Shown here: positions 36,556-45,388 of the stretch, piece after piece | How positions within the stretch are numbered: position 1 is the stretch's first letter | Layout of the letters: the number at the start of each line of letters is the position of its first letter | Source of the DNA: Peptostreptococcaceae bacterium | GTDB lineage: Bacteria > Bacillota > Clostridia > Peptostreptococcales > Peptostreptococcaceae | Direction: 5' to 3' | Length of the DNA stretch: 64,000 nt | Assembly (NCBI GenBank): GCA_025210335.1 | Contig: JAOARY010000051.1 | Span: 168,643 to 232,642 of the forward strand | Translations under genes and position numbers: made by a program | The notes under the pieces: generated by a model | Told to the model about the DNA's origin: nothing | The model's input: the letters and a program-made list of their open reading frames with translations, nothing else | Database searches by the model: none

Positions 36556-37458
36556 ATGAATATAAACTGGTATCCAGGACATATGAAAAAAACAAAGGAG
36601 CTTTTACAATCTAATTTAAAACTTGTAGACTTAGTCGTAGAACTTTTAGACAGTAGAATTCCTTTAAGTAGTAAGAATCCTGATATAGATAATATAATTA
36701 CAAATAAGCCTAAGATAGTGCTTTTTAATAAAAGTGATTTAGCTGATGAGAGAAATATATCAGCATGGCAAAAATATTACGATGAGCTAGGTATAAAGAC
36801 GCTTAGAATAAATTCGTTAAATGGTTTTAATACAAATAAAATTCAAGATGTAGCAAGAGAAGCTATGAAAGAAAAATTAGAGAGTTTAAAGAATAAAGGA
36901 AGAAAAGAAAGACCTATAAGAATGATGATTATAGGAATACCTAATGTTGGAAAGTCTTCACTTATAAATAAACTTTCTGGTAAAAAAAGTGCAAAAGTTG
37001 GAGATAGACCAGGTGTTACAAAATCAAAACAATGGGTTAAATTAAAAGGAAATTTAGAACTTTTAGATACACCAGGTATACTGTGGCCTAAATTTGAAGA
37101 TCAAGAAGTAGCTTTAAAATTAGCGTTTACAGGAGCTATAAAAGATGAAATATTAGATGTTGAAACATTAGCCTTAAGATTTTTAGAAAAGACTATGTTT
37201 GAGTATAAAGAAAATATCTTAACTAGATATAAAATAGATTTAGATAAAGATTTTGAAACTGCTTTAGAACTTATGGAAGAAATAGGTATAAAAAGAGGTT
37301 GTAAAATAAGAGGAAATGATTTTGACTACACAAGAATTGCAAATATAATATTAAATGAATTTAGAGGTGGACTTCTAGGTAAGATAAGTTTAGAATGGCC
37401 ATCAGATATTAAAGAAGATGAAGAAACTGATGAAGAAGTAGATAAAAAAGAGAATTAA
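36556..37458 (+). CDS. rbgA: Ribosome biogenesis GTPase RbgA
   Basis: A 300-residue circularly permuted GTPase (YlqF). It begins NINWYPGHMKKTKE. G4 (NKSDL, near 60) comes before G1 (GIPNVGKSSLINKL, near 126), then GDRPGVTKSKQW (G2) and DTPG (G3), the hallmark order of the permuted family. It completes late 50S assembly. ATG 36556 follows CGGAGTGAT; an in-frame GTG is inside that site. The C-terminus ends in a short acidic tail. rnhB follows after a hairpin, as in Bacillus. Confidence 0.96.
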   Translation: MNINWYPGHMKKTKELLQSNLKLVDLVVELLDSRIPLSSKNPDIDNIITNKPKIVLFNKSDLADERNISAWQKYYDELGIKTLRINSLNGFNTNKIQDVAREAMKEKLESLKNKGRKERPIRMMIIGIPNVGKSSLINKLSGKKSAKVGDRPGVTKSKQWVKLKGNLELLDTPGILWPKFEDQEVALKLAFTGAIKDEILDVETLALRFLEKTMFEYKENILTRYKIDLDKDFETALELMEEIGIKRGCKIRGNDFDYTRIANIILNEFRGGLLGKISLEWPSDIKEDEETDEEVDKKEN

Positions 37459-37493
37459 GCCATATAAAAATTTAAAATATTATATGATATAAT

Positions 37494-37525
37494 AAAAGTC
37501 AAAGCTTTGCTTTGGCTTTTAATTT
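37494..37525 (+). terminator. Terminator after rbgA
   Basis: AAAGTCAAAGC-TTT-GCTTTGGCTTT is followed by TAATTTTT; one G-U pair lies in an 11-bp stem. Confidence 0.8.
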
Positions 37526-37545
37526 TTATGGAGAGGAATAATATT

Positions 37546-38313
37546 ATGTTTGAACAAATGAAAGTAAAAGATGTAAAAGATTATATAACTACAATAGATC
37601 ATAGTGAATATATGAAATATATAGAGATATTAAAAGAAGATAAAAGAAAATCAGTTAAAGATATAGCTACAAAATTAGCAAAAGAATTAGATAAAAGAAG
37701 AATTGAAGATGAAAGACTTGAAAGAATGCTAGAATTTGAAAGAGAACTATATGAAAATGGGTATGAATTAATTGGAGGGATAGATGAGGCTGGAAGAGGT
37801 CCTCTTGCTGGACCTGTAGTTTCTAGCGTTGTAATATTAAAAAAAGAAGATAAGATTAGATTTGTTAATGATTCTAAGAAATTAAGTGAAAAGAGAAGAG
37901 AAGAACTTTACGATATAATTATGGATAGAGCTATATCTGTTGGAATTGGAATAGTTGATAATAAAAGAATTGATGAGATTAATATATTAAATGCTACATA
38001 TGAATCAATGTTAAATGCAATAGATTCTATGAGCAAAAAGCCAGATGCACTTTTATTAGATGCTGTTAGATTACCAAAAACTAAGTTATTTCAAAAATCA
38101 ATATTCCAAGGAGATGCAAAATCACTATCAATAGCAGCTGCAAGTATAATTGCTAAAGTAACAAGAGATAGAATAATGAAAGAGTATCATGAAAAATATG
38201 AAGAATATGATTTTTTATCACACAAGGGCTATGGAACTAAATATCATTATGATGCGATAAAAGAACACGGAATTACAGACATTCATAGACTTAGTTTTTT
38301 AAAAAATTTATAA
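37546..38313 (+). CDS. rnhB: Ribonuclease HII
   Basis: A 255-residue RNase HII that removes ribonucleotides from DNA. Catalytic acidic residues lie in LIGGIDEAGRGPLAGPVV (Asp-Glu), DALLLDAVRL (Asp) and KVTRDRIM (Asp). About 75 residues precede the core, as in other Firmicute RNase HII proteins. ATG 37546 follows GGAGAGGA, which lies within an earlier in-frame ATG's codons (37528), so the later start is preferred. Confidence 0.95.
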   Translation: MFEQMKVKDVKDYITTIDHSEYMKYIEILKEDKRKSVKDIATKLAKELDKRRIEDERLERMLEFERELYENGYELIGGIDEAGRGPLAGPVVSSVVILKKEDKIRFVNDSKKLSEKRREELYDIIMDRAISVGIGIVDNKRIDEINILNATYESMLNAIDSMSKKPDALLLDAVRLPKTKLFQKSIFQGDAKSLSIAAASIIAKVTRDRIMKEYHEKYEEYDFLSHKGYGTKYHYDAIKEHGITDIHRLSFLKNL

Positions 38314-38385
38314 AAAATTTAAGTTTTTATAATTTTATATCGAAATTATAAAGAGAAGTTTTATTATAAAGGTAGTGGTGATAAT

Positions 38386-39954
38386 ATGAGAGTAATTGGT
38401 CAGTCGGAGAATATAATCAAATATGTAAGAAAAAAGAATGCCACGAAGGAATTTATAAGAAATAAAATGGAATTAAAGGGTAAAATCCTTAGTGTTTCTA
38501 AGAATAATATAGTAATAAGATTACCTGATGGTAGTGAAGTTAGTGCTACAAGTAATATTCCCTTAGAAAATTTTCAAGGATTAGATCTTACATTTTTACT
38601 TTTAAATACTAAAGAAGGCTTAATTTTAAGACCTAAAATAGATGGTCTTGCCGCGCAGCTTGAAACTAATTATAAATTAGAAAGCTTGCTTGGCAAAATT
38701 GGAGTTTTAGATAATAAAGAAAATAGAGAAATACTTCTTGATATGATTAGACAAAATATTCCTATAACTTCAGAGAAGTTTGTAAAGATAAGAGAAGAAA
38801 TAACAGCTTTTAATGCTATTAAAAGTCTATCTCAGATGGATCTTTCAGGAATTACTTCGGATTTAGAGAGTATAGAAGATATGGAATTAAAAAATATAAT
38901 AAAAAATTTCTTTGGAAAAAATCAAGGAAAGAATTTAGAATCAATATTAAGTGAAATAAAGAATTTCAAATTAGATAAAAGTGATATTATCTTCTTGGTT
39001 AAGAATGATGTTAAAATAAATTTTGAAAATTTAAAAGCTTTTAATGACTTGTTATATAATGAAGATAATTTACTTACTATGTCAGAGAAATCAAATGAAA
39101 CTTTACTTTCAAATGGAATGAAATTTGATGTATTAAATACTGATTATGAAATGAATAATCTAAAAACTCATTTAGATGTTAATGTTGATATAAATCAACT
39201 TTTAAATGAAAATGGAGAAATAGATCATGAAAAATTAAATACATTAAAATCAAAATTAACAGCATTTGATTCACAGGCGTTAGATGATAAAATTATGGAT
39301 TTTTTCAAAGGTGAAAATGTAGAGGAAAAAATTTCTGAAATTTTAAATAAGGAAGAAAGTTCATTAGATAATTTACAAAAATCGATAAAAAATCTAGTTA
39401 AGAATATATTTATAGATAAGAATTGGGATATAAACGAGTTTAGAGAAAATTTATTGGAATTAAAAAAATCTATACAAGAAATATTAAATGATAATATGGA
39501 TTCTAAAGATATAAAGAATCTATCTTCTAAATTGGAAATATTGTCTCAGGTTAATAAAGATTATATGTATTTTCAAATTCCGTTTGTAAATCAAACTTAT
39601 AAGAATTTAGCTGAAATAATGATAAGAGAAAAGGTTGAAGAAAGAACTAGATTTAGTACAAAGAGAAGTATAAATATAATGGTTTCAATAGATACAAAAA
39701 ATTTAGATAGAGTTGATTCATTAATAAGTTATTACAAAAATTCATTATCTGTAGCTTTTAAGTTTAAGAATGAAAAGATAAAAAGAATTTTTGAAAGTAA
39801 AGATTCTATTATAAAATCATTTTTAAATAATTTAAATTTTGAATCTGTAAATACTTATTATTCAGTTGATGAAAATTTAGATGAAAGTTTATTAAAAAGA
39901 ATTAGATATGAGGATGAAAATTCTAATTATTCGACTTTTGATGTTTGGGTGTGA
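38386..39954 (+). CDS. FliK/YlqG-like protein of unknown role
   Basis: A 522-residue protein with an N-terminal region (residues 30-90: KGKILSVSKNNIVIRLPDGSEVSATSNI) resembling the start of YlqG/flagellar hook-length-control-like proteins. The middle is long, helical and Lys/Asn/Glu-rich. The C-terminal domain (about 385-520: YFQIPFVNQTYKNLAEIMI, FSTKRSINIMVSIDTKNLDRV) resembles the FliK C-terminal fold. It precedes an FlhB C-domain homologue, the same pair as ylqG-ylqH of Bacillus, but no flagellar genes are near. Function unknown; the family call is from position and general resemblance. Confidence 0.6.
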   Translation: MRVIGQSENIIKYVRKKNATKEFIRNKMELKGKILSVSKNNIVIRLPDGSEVSATSNIPLENFQGLDLTFLLLNTKEGLILRPKIDGLAAQLETNYKLESLLGKIGVLDNKENREILLDMIRQNIPITSEKFVKIREEITAFNAIKSLSQMDLSGITSDLESIEDMELKNIIKNFFGKNQGKNLESILSEIKNFKLDKSDIIFLVKNDVKINFENLKAFNDLLYNEDNLLTMSEKSNETLLSNGMKFDVLNTDYEMNNLKTHLDVNVDINQLLNENGEIDHEKLNTLKSKLTAFDSQALDDKIMDFFKGENVEEKISEILNKEESSLDNLQKSIKNLVKNIFIDKNWDINEFRENLLELKKSIQEILNDNMDSKDIKNLSSKLEILSQVNKDYMYFQIPFVNQTYKNLAEIMIREKVEERTRFSTKRSINIMVSIDTKNLDRVDSLISYYKNSLSVAFKFKNEKIKRIFESKDSIIKSFLNNLNFESVNTYYSVDENLDESLLKRIRYEDENSNYSTFDVWV

Positions 39955-39958
39955 TTTT

Positions 39959-40243
39959 ATGAAAATAAATAAAGATAATAAAAGTAAAAAGAAAATTGCT
40001 TCTGCTTTAAGATATGATATAGAAAATGATAATGCTCCAGTTGTGCTTGCAAAGGGTCATGACAATATGGCTAAGCGAATAATAGATAAAGCAAAAGAGC
40101 ATGATATTCCTGTTTATGAAGATGAAAAATTAGCAAAACAACTTGATAGATTAGAATTAAATCAAGAAATACCAAGAGAATTATATGAAGCAGTTGCACA
40201 GATTTTATTATTTATATCTAATATAGATGTGGATAATTATTAG
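39959..40243 (+). CDS. FlhB C-terminal-domain homologue (YlqH family)
   Basis: A 94-residue protein like the cytoplasmic domain of FlhB/EscU without the membrane part: KKIASALRYDIENDNAPVVLAKGHDNMAKRIIDKAKEHDIPVYEDEKLAKQL. In true FlhB an NPTH site self-cleaves; here the matching position reads RYDIENDNAP, so autocleavage is not expected. ATG 39959 is 4 bp after the FliK-like gene, with only a weak GGGTGTGAT site, consistent with coupled translation. yraN begins at the next base after its stop. Confidence 0.85.
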   Translation: MKINKDNKSKKKIASALRYDIENDNAPVVLAKGHDNMAKRIIDKAKEHDIPVYEDEKLAKQLDRLELNQEIPRELYEAVAQILLFISNIDVDNY

Positions 40244-40588
40244 ATGACCAACAAACAAAAAGGAGATTATGGGGAAGAAGTTATTGCTAATTTTTTAAAA
40301 AAACGAAATTTAGAAATTCTTTGTAGAAATTATAGAACTAAGTTTTGTGAAATAGATATAATATGCAAGAAAGAAAATAGATTATATTTTATAGAAGTAA
40401 AAGCAAGAACTAATTTAAACTTTGGATACCCAAGTGAGGCTGTTGATAAAAGGAAGCAAGATAAGATAAGAAAAGGTGCTATGGTTTTTATAAAACAATA
40501 TAATATGAATGATTATGATATAGCGTTTTATATTGCTGAAGTATATATAAAAAATAAAAAAATAAATTTTATAAAAAATGCTTTTTAA
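40244..40588 (+). CDS. YraN family protein (UPF0102)
   Basis: A 114-residue protein with a restriction-endonuclease-like fold: KGDYGEEVIANFLKKRNLEIL, CEIDIICKKENRLYFIEVKAR (Asp and ExK core) and AVDKRKQDKIRKGAM. The catalytic D-ExK pattern is present, but the family's cellular role is unsettled. It starts directly after the preceding stop and ends 54 bp before yifB, its usual neighbour. Confidence 0.93.
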   Translation: MTNKQKGDYGEEVIANFLKKRNLEILCRNYRTKFCEIDIICKKENRLYFIEVKARTNLNFGYPSEAVDKRKQDKIRKGAMVFIKQYNMNDYDIAFYIAEVYIKNKKINFIKNAF

Positions 40589-40642
40589 TTTGTTTAATAC
40601 TTTAAATCTTGGCAATACATTGTAATGCATAGGAGGTTTGAA

Positions 40643-42166
40643 ATGTTTAAAATAATAAAAAGTAGTTTTTTAAGAGGAATAGATGGTGTTCTTACAGATG
40701 TTGAAATAGATATATCTAAAGGAATACCATCTTTTAATTTGGTTGGACTTGCAGATACGGCTATAAAAGAATCAAAAGAAAGGGTAAAATCTGCTATAAA
40801 TAACAGTGGGTTTAATTTTCCTAATAAAAGAATTGTGATTAATCTATCTCCTGCTAGTATTAAAAAAGAGGGAGTTTATTTTGATTTGGCAATAGCTTTA
40901 GGTATTAGCCTATATAAAAATGAAATTAATTATGATTTTTCTAAATCCGTTTTTGTTGGTGAATTGTCTTTAAATGGAGAGATAAAAAGAGTAAATGGAA
41001 TAATATCTATAATATCAAATGCAAAGAAACAAAATATGAAAAAGGTTTTTATACCTTATGAAAATTCATTAGAAGCCTCTTTTATAAAGGGTATTGATAT
41101 ATATCCAATAAAAAATTTTAAAGAACTTATTGACTTTATAAAAGAAGATAAGAAAATAAATAAATTAAGAACTAAGGTAATTAAATTAGAAGATAGTTTT
41201 GATTTGGATTTTAAAGATATAATAGGAAATGAATTTGCAAAAAGAGCATTTGAAATAGCTGCTTGTGGAGGGCATAATATATTTATGATAGGACCACCAG
41301 GTTCGGGTAAAACCATGCTTGCGAAAAGAATAAATACAATAATTCCAAATTTAAATGAAGAAGAAATTTTGCAAATAACAAAGATTTATTCAGCAAGTGG
41401 ATATTTAAAAGATGATGAGGGGATTATAAAACAAAGACCTTTTAGAATGCCTCATTATAATTCGACAATTACATCATTAATAGGTGGTGGAAAAGAAATA
41501 AAACCTGGAGAAATTGTATTATCACATAAAGGGATATTATTTTTAGATGAGATATTAGAATTTAATAAAAGAGTATTGGATTCTCTTAGAAATCCTATTG
41601 AAGATAAATACATAAACATATCTAGGGTCAAAGAAAAGATAACTTATCCTTGTGATTTTTTATTAATAGCTTCAGCAAATCCATGTAAATGCGGGAATTA
41701 CATGACAAATATCGATTGTATCTGCACAAAATCACAAATCGATAAATATTTAAATAAAATATCAGGACCTATGTTAGATAGATTTGATATGTTTATAGAG
41801 ATTAATCCTATAGATTTTGAAAAAATAGAAAAAAGTATTGGAATAAGATCATCAAAGGAAATAAAGAAAAACGTAATAAAAGGAAGAGAATATCAAAAGA
41901 AAAGATATAAAGATAATAAATTAAATACACTTATGAATCAAAAGGATATTAATTTATATTGTAAATTAGATAAAGAATCTTTAAGTTTTTTAAAACTTAT
42001 ATATGATAAATATAATCTTTCTACAAGAACTTATTTTAAAATATTAAAAACAGCAAGAACAATAGCTGATTTGGATGAGGAAAAAGATATAAAACTAAAT
42101 CATATAAGTGAAGCGTTTTCTTATAGAAAAGCATATTTTAAGTTTTGGAGAAATACTATTATGTAA
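40643..42166 (+). CDS. YifB/ComM family Mg-chelatase-like AAA+ ATPase
   Basis: A 507-residue AAA+ protein. The N-terminal Lon-like ChlI domain (GIPSFNLVGLADTAIKESKERVKSAI, LSPASIKKEGVYFDLAIALG, about 15-170) is followed by the ATPase core with MIGPPGSGKTMLAKR (Walker A near 222), GILFLDEILEFN (Walker B) and a zinc-like cluster CKCGNYMTNIDCIC near 350-365. The C-terminal domain is helical. ComM members act as branch-migration helicases in natural transformation. With dprA in the same region it may belong to DNA uptake, though about 10.8 kb of other genes separate them here. ATG 40643 follows AGGAGG (40631-40636). Confidence 0.92.
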   Translation: MFKIIKSSFLRGIDGVLTDVEIDISKGIPSFNLVGLADTAIKESKERVKSAINNSGFNFPNKRIVINLSPASIKKEGVYFDLAIALGISLYKNEINYDFSKSVFVGELSLNGEIKRVNGIISIISNAKKQNMKKVFIPYENSLEASFIKGIDIYPIKNFKELIDFIKEDKKINKLRTKVIKLEDSFDLDFKDIIGNEFAKRAFEIAACGGHNIFMIGPPGSGKTMLAKRINTIIPNLNEEEILQITKIYSASGYLKDDEGIIKQRPFRMPHYNSTITSLIGGGKEIKPGEIVLSHKGILFLDEILEFNKRVLDSLRNPIEDKYINISRVKEKITYPCDFLLIASANPCKCGNYMTNIDCICTKSQIDKYLNKISGPMLDRFDMFIEINPIDFEKIEKSIGIRSSKEIKKNVIKGREYQKKRYKDNKLNTLMNQKDINLYCKLDKESLSFLKLIYDKYNLSTRTYFKILKTARTIADLDEEKDIKLNHISEAFSYRKAYFKFWRNTIM

Positions 42167-42213
42167 AAGATATATATAATACTGAATAAAAATATAAAAT
42201 TTAATATTTTCAG

Positions 42214-42258
42214 AAAAATCACTATTTTAAATCGCTAAAAAGAATAGTGATTTTTTTA
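42214..42258 (+). terminator. Intrinsic terminator after yifB
   Basis: AAAAATCACTATT (42214-42226) pairs with AATAGTGATTTTT across a 16-nt loop and runs into seven T residues. Confidence 0.85.
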
Positions 42259-42352
42259 TTCTTAAAAAAAATATAAAAATTTTAAATCAAACTAAAATTA
42301 AGTTTTTTCAATGTATATATTAAAAAAAACAAAAATAAAAAATAAAGTATAT

Positions 42353-42402
42353 TGTATACATTATATACATGCGTAGACATGTGTTAAAATTTTATATATA
42401 AT
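42353..42402 (+). promoter_or_regulatory. Predicted sdaAB promoter with upstream dyads
   Basis: TAGACA (42374-42379), a 17-bp gap and TATAAT (42397-42402) make a near-ideal promoter. Directly upstream, TGTATA-CATTA-TATACA (42353-42369) is a 17-bp dyad, and ACATG-CGTAGA-CATGT (42367-42382) straddles the -35. These are good operator candidates. Confidence 0.6.
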
Positions 42403-42559
42403 CAAAAAGTCATAAAAATGAACAAAAAATCATTTTCATAAAGAAAAATGATGTAAATTATACTTTTAAGGCAAAAATAATAAATTAAAGATATTTTTTT
42501 TAATAAAAATCATCATAAAAATGAATATTCATTTTTGTGAATTAAAAGGGTGTGAAGTT
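42403..42559 (+). promoter_or_regulatory. Structured leader of the serine dehydratase operon
   Basis: ATAAAAATGA (42412-42421), ATCATTTTCAT (42429-42439) and GAAAAATGAT (42443-42452) can pair in two exclusive ways. A perfect 20-bp palindrome, AAAAATGAATATTCATTTTT (42517-42536), lies about 24 nt before the start codon. No U-tract is present, so regulation would be at translation or by a DNA-binding protein. The rest of the 42167-42559 gap is AT-rich with no gene. Confidence 0.45.
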
Positions 42560-43228
42560 TTGAGTAAATATAGTATTTTTGATGTAATAGGTCCTATAAT
42601 GGTTGGTCCTTCAAGTTCTCATACAGCTGGAGCAGCTAAAATGGCTAAAGTTACTAGAATTTTATGTGATGAGGAAATAAAATCAGTAAAATTTTTATTA
42701 CATGGTTCGTTTGCACAAACATATAAGGGTCATGGAACAGATAGAGCTTTAATAGCGGGTATATTAGGTTTTGAACCTGATGATGAAAGATTAAGAGATG
42801 CTTTTACATATGCGAAGGAAAATAATTTAGAATATGAATTTATAGAAACTTCTTTAGGAGATGTACATCCTAATACCGTTAAATTTGAAGTTACAACTGT
42901 ATCAGGAAATCAAAAAGAAGTTGTAGGATCTTCAATTGGTGGAGGAAATATAGAGATATTAAGCATTGATGGTAATGAAATAGAGTTATCATTAGATAAG
43001 ACAAATATAATAACAAGCCATAAGGATGTGCCTGGAGTTATATTTGAAATTACTAAACTTATATCAAGTGAAAATATAAATATAGCTAATATGAAGGTTG
43101 TTCAAAAAGAAAAAGGACAAAAGGCAAATATGTTTATAGAAATAGAAGCAAGTTTAACAGATGATTTTGTAAATAAGTTAAATCAAATAGATGCTATTGA
43201 AAATATTATGGTTGTAAATCCTATATAA
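42560..43228 (+). CDS. sdaAB: L-serine dehydratase, iron-sulfur-dependent, beta subunit
   Basis: A 222-residue subunit beginning SKYSIFDVIGPIMVGPSSSHTAGAAKMA, the beta-domain hallmark. A C-terminal ACT domain starts near residue 148 (IITSHKDVPGVIFEITKLISSENINIANMKV). With SdaAA it converts serine to pyruvate and ammonia. I chose TTG 42560 because it gives the family start; an in-frame ATG at 42521 lies within a perfect palindrome, lacks a ribosome site and would add 13 atypical residues. The ribosome site is probably AAGGGTGTGAAG. Confidence 0.92.
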   Translation: MSKYSIFDVIGPIMVGPSSSHTAGAAKMAKVTRILCDEEIKSVKFLLHGSFAQTYKGHGTDRALIAGILGFEPDDERLRDAFTYAKENNLEYEFIETSLGDVHPNTVKFEVTTVSGNQKEVVGSSIGGGNIEILSIDGNEIELSLDKTNIITSHKDVPGVIFEITKLISSENINIANMKVVQKEKGQKANMFIEIEASLTDDFVNKLNQIDAIENIMVVNPI

Positions 43229-43240
43229 GGAGAGGTTAAT

Positions 43241-44125
43241 ATGATTGCAAATAATGGTCAAGAATTAAAAGATATATGTTTAAAAGAAGGTATTTCAATT
43301 TGGGAATATACTTTAAAAGCAGAGGCAAAAAAATCAAAGATTAGTGAAGAAGAAGTATTTAATAAAATGAAAGCTGTTTTAGAAGTTATGAAGGCTTCAG
43401 CTAAAAAAGGATTGAATGAAAAAGTAATATCAGTTAGTTCCTTAATCGGTGGAGATGCATATAAATTAAATGAGTATTCAAAAAAAGAAAGTCTAACGGG
43501 TTCTTTTATGAATAAGGCTATGGCAAGAGCGCTTTCTTCTTCAGAAGTTAATGCTGCTATGGGTAAAATAGTTGCTGCACCAACAGCTGGTTCTTGTGGT
43601 ATTATGCCTGCTGTTATAATATCTGCTGCTGAAAAATTAAATAAAAATGAAGATGATATGGTAAGAGCTCTTTTAAGTGCATCAACTATTGGAAATATAA
43701 TTTCTACAAATGCAACAGTTTCAGGTGCAGAAGGTGGATGTCAGGCTGAATGTGGTTCGGCTGCTGCCATGGCTTGTGCTGGTATTGTTGAAATGATGGG
43801 TGGTAGCGTTGAACAAGCTTTAGATGGTGCTGCTATTGTTATTAAAAATATATTAGGTTTAGTATGTGATCCAGTAGCTGGACTTGTTGAAATTCCATGT
43901 GCTAAAAGAAATGTAGCTGGTACAGTTTCAGCTCTTACTACTGCGGATATAGTTATGGCTGGAATTACAAGTCATATACCATTTGATGATACTGTTGAAG
44001 CAATGTTTGAAGTTGGAAAAAGTTTACCATGTGCACTTAGAGAAACTGCTTTAGGTGGAGTTGCAATAACTAAGGCTGGAAAATTATTAGAAGAAAAAGT
44101 TTTTGGAAAGAAAGATACTTTATAA
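43241..44125 (+). CDS. sdaAA: L-serine dehydratase, iron-sulfur-dependent, alpha subunit
   Basis: A 294-residue catalytic subunit. Cysteines for the [4Fe-4S] cluster lie in PTAGSCGIMPAV, GGCQAECG and CDPVAGLVEIPCAKRN; serine-binding loops are SSLIGGDAYKL and STNATVSGAEGG. The cluster's open iron site activates the substrate, making the enzyme oxygen-sensitive, as expected in an anaerobe. It is 12 bp after sdaAB with AGGAGAGG and is followed after 54 bp by a membrane permease. Confidence 0.96.
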   Translation: MIANNGQELKDICLKEGISIWEYTLKAEAKKSKISEEEVFNKMKAVLEVMKASAKKGLNEKVISVSSLIGGDAYKLNEYSKKESLTGSFMNKAMARALSSSEVNAAMGKIVAAPTAGSCGIMPAVIISAAEKLNKNEDDMVRALLSASTIGNIISTNATVSGAEGGCQAECGSAAAMACAGIVEMMGGSVEQALDGAAIVIKNILGLVCDPVAGLVEIPCAKRNVAGTVSALTTADIVMAGITSHIPFDDTVEAMFEVGKSLPCALRETALGGVAITKAGKLLEEKVFGKKDTL

Positions 44126-44179
44126 TTATTTCTAAAAAAACTTAAAAAAATAAATTGAAATGAAATTTAGGAGGCAAAA

Positions 44180-45217
44180 ATGGTTTTAATAAAAGGTGTT
44201 TTACTGTTATTATTATGTTTATCTTGTTTTACTGTATTTAGTTTAAAAGCTCCAAAAGGAATGAAGGCTATGGGAGCATTAGCAGATGCTGCTGTTGCAA
44301 GTTTCTTAGTTGAAGCATTCCAAAGTTATGTTGGTGGAGATATATTAAATATTCCTCTATTAAAAGAAGTTGGTTTAGCTTCAGGTGGAATGGGTGGAGC
44401 AGCTGCGGCTACTTTAGTTCCATTAGCATTAGGTGTAACTCCTGTATATGCTGTATTAATAGGTTGTGCATGTGCAGGTTTAGGAATATTACCAGGGTTT
44501 ATAGCTGGTTATGTACTTTCGTTTATAATACCAAAGATTGAAAAGCATGTTCCAGATGGTTTAGATCTTATTGTTTGCATAATGTTTGCAGCACCGCTTG
44601 CAAGACTTATAGGAAACTTAGCTTCTCCAGTTGTTGATGCAACATTACTTAATATTGGAGGAATTATAACTATAGCTGCTGATAAGAGTCCTATACTTAT
44701 GGGATTCATATTAGGTGGAGTTATCACTGTTGTTGCTACTGCACCACTTAGTTCAATGGCATTAACTGCAATGCTTGGACTTACTGGTTTACCAATGGCT
44801 ATAGGAGCACTTTCTGTAATGGGATCTTCATTTATGAACTTTGTATTCTTTGATAGAATGAAGTTTGGAGATAGAAGTACAACTATATCAGTTGCAATAG
44901 AGCCTTTAACTCAGGCAGATGTTATTTCAGCTAATCCTATTCCAGTTTACTGTACTAACTTTGTTGGAGGAGGACTTGCTGGTATTATAGTTGCTTTATT
45001 TAATCTTACTAATAATGCTCCAGGAACTGCTACACCGATAGCTGGACTTATGGTTATGTATGGATTTAATGATTTTAAAACAACTACAATAGCTGCTATA
45101 CTTTGTGCTTTAGCAGGAGCTACTGCTGGATTTTTAGGATCAATAGTATTTAAGAACTTTAAGATAAAGACTGTTGATGAATTAAAAGCTTTAGGTGATT
45201 CAAAAAAAGCTGCATAA
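44180..45217 (+). CDS. Orphan PTS EIIC-like membrane protein, putative serine-related permease
   Basis: A 345-residue, glycine/alanine-rich polytopic membrane protein with about nine or ten membrane segments. I place it in the PTS EIIC-like family (the PTS_EIIC_2 type). Typical blocks include LASGGMGGAAAATLVPLALGVTPVYAVLIG and GALSVMGSSFMNFVFF. No IIA or IIB gene is near and no phosphorylated cysteine or histidine domain is fused, so PTS phosphotransfer is unlikely. It lies 54 bp after sdaAA before a shared terminator, so a role in serine (or related amino acid) uptake is my inference. AGGAGGCAAAAATG is a strong start. Confidence 0.75.
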   Translation: MVLIKGVLLLLLCLSCFTVFSLKAPKGMKAMGALADAAVASFLVEAFQSYVGGDILNIPLLKEVGLASGGMGGAAAATLVPLALGVTPVYAVLIGCACAGLGILPGFIAGYVLSFIIPKIEKHVPDGLDLIVCIMFAAPLARLIGNLASPVVDATLLNIGGIITIAADKSPILMGFILGGVITVVATAPLSSMALTAMLGLTGLPMAIGALSVMGSSFMNFVFFDRMKFGDRSTTISVAIEPLTQADVISANPIPVYCTNFVGGGLAGIIVALFNLTNNAPGTATPIAGLMVMYGFNDFKTTTIAAILCALAGATAGFLGSIVFKNFKIKTVDELKALGDSKKAA

Positions 45218-45241
45218 GAATTTAATATAATATGATTTTTT

Positions 45242-45285
45242 AAGGTAGTATGAAAATAATTCATTTTCATACTACCTTTATTTTA
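45242..45285 (+). terminator. Terminator of the serine dehydratase operon
   Basis: A perfect 16-bp stem (45242-45257 with 45263-45278; AAGGTAGTATGAAAAT arm) and a 5-nt loop are followed by TTATTTTATTT. Confidence 0.88.
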
Positions 45286-45388
45286 TTTATAGATAAAATT
45301 ATTGAATATATACAAATATTTTTTATATATAAAATCAAAAATGGTAAACATATTGTATTATTAAAATTATGAAAATAATTCATTTTCA
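45251..45388 (+). repeat. Repeated 19-bp palindrome TGAAAATAATTCATTTTCA
   Basis: Identical copies lie at 45251-45269 (core of the terminator stem) and 45370-45388 (upstream of the AraC-type gene, 119 bp later). Each is a 7-bp inverted repeat around AATTC. The second copy abuts the large dyad that follows. Confidence 0.6.

Noticed and set aside
42205..42219. TATTTTCAGAAAAAT, a 13/15 match to the CodY box
   Set aside because: It lies within the yifB terminator, about 155 bp before the sdaAB -10, and AT-rich DNA yields such matches by chance. Worth revisiting only with CodY binding data.
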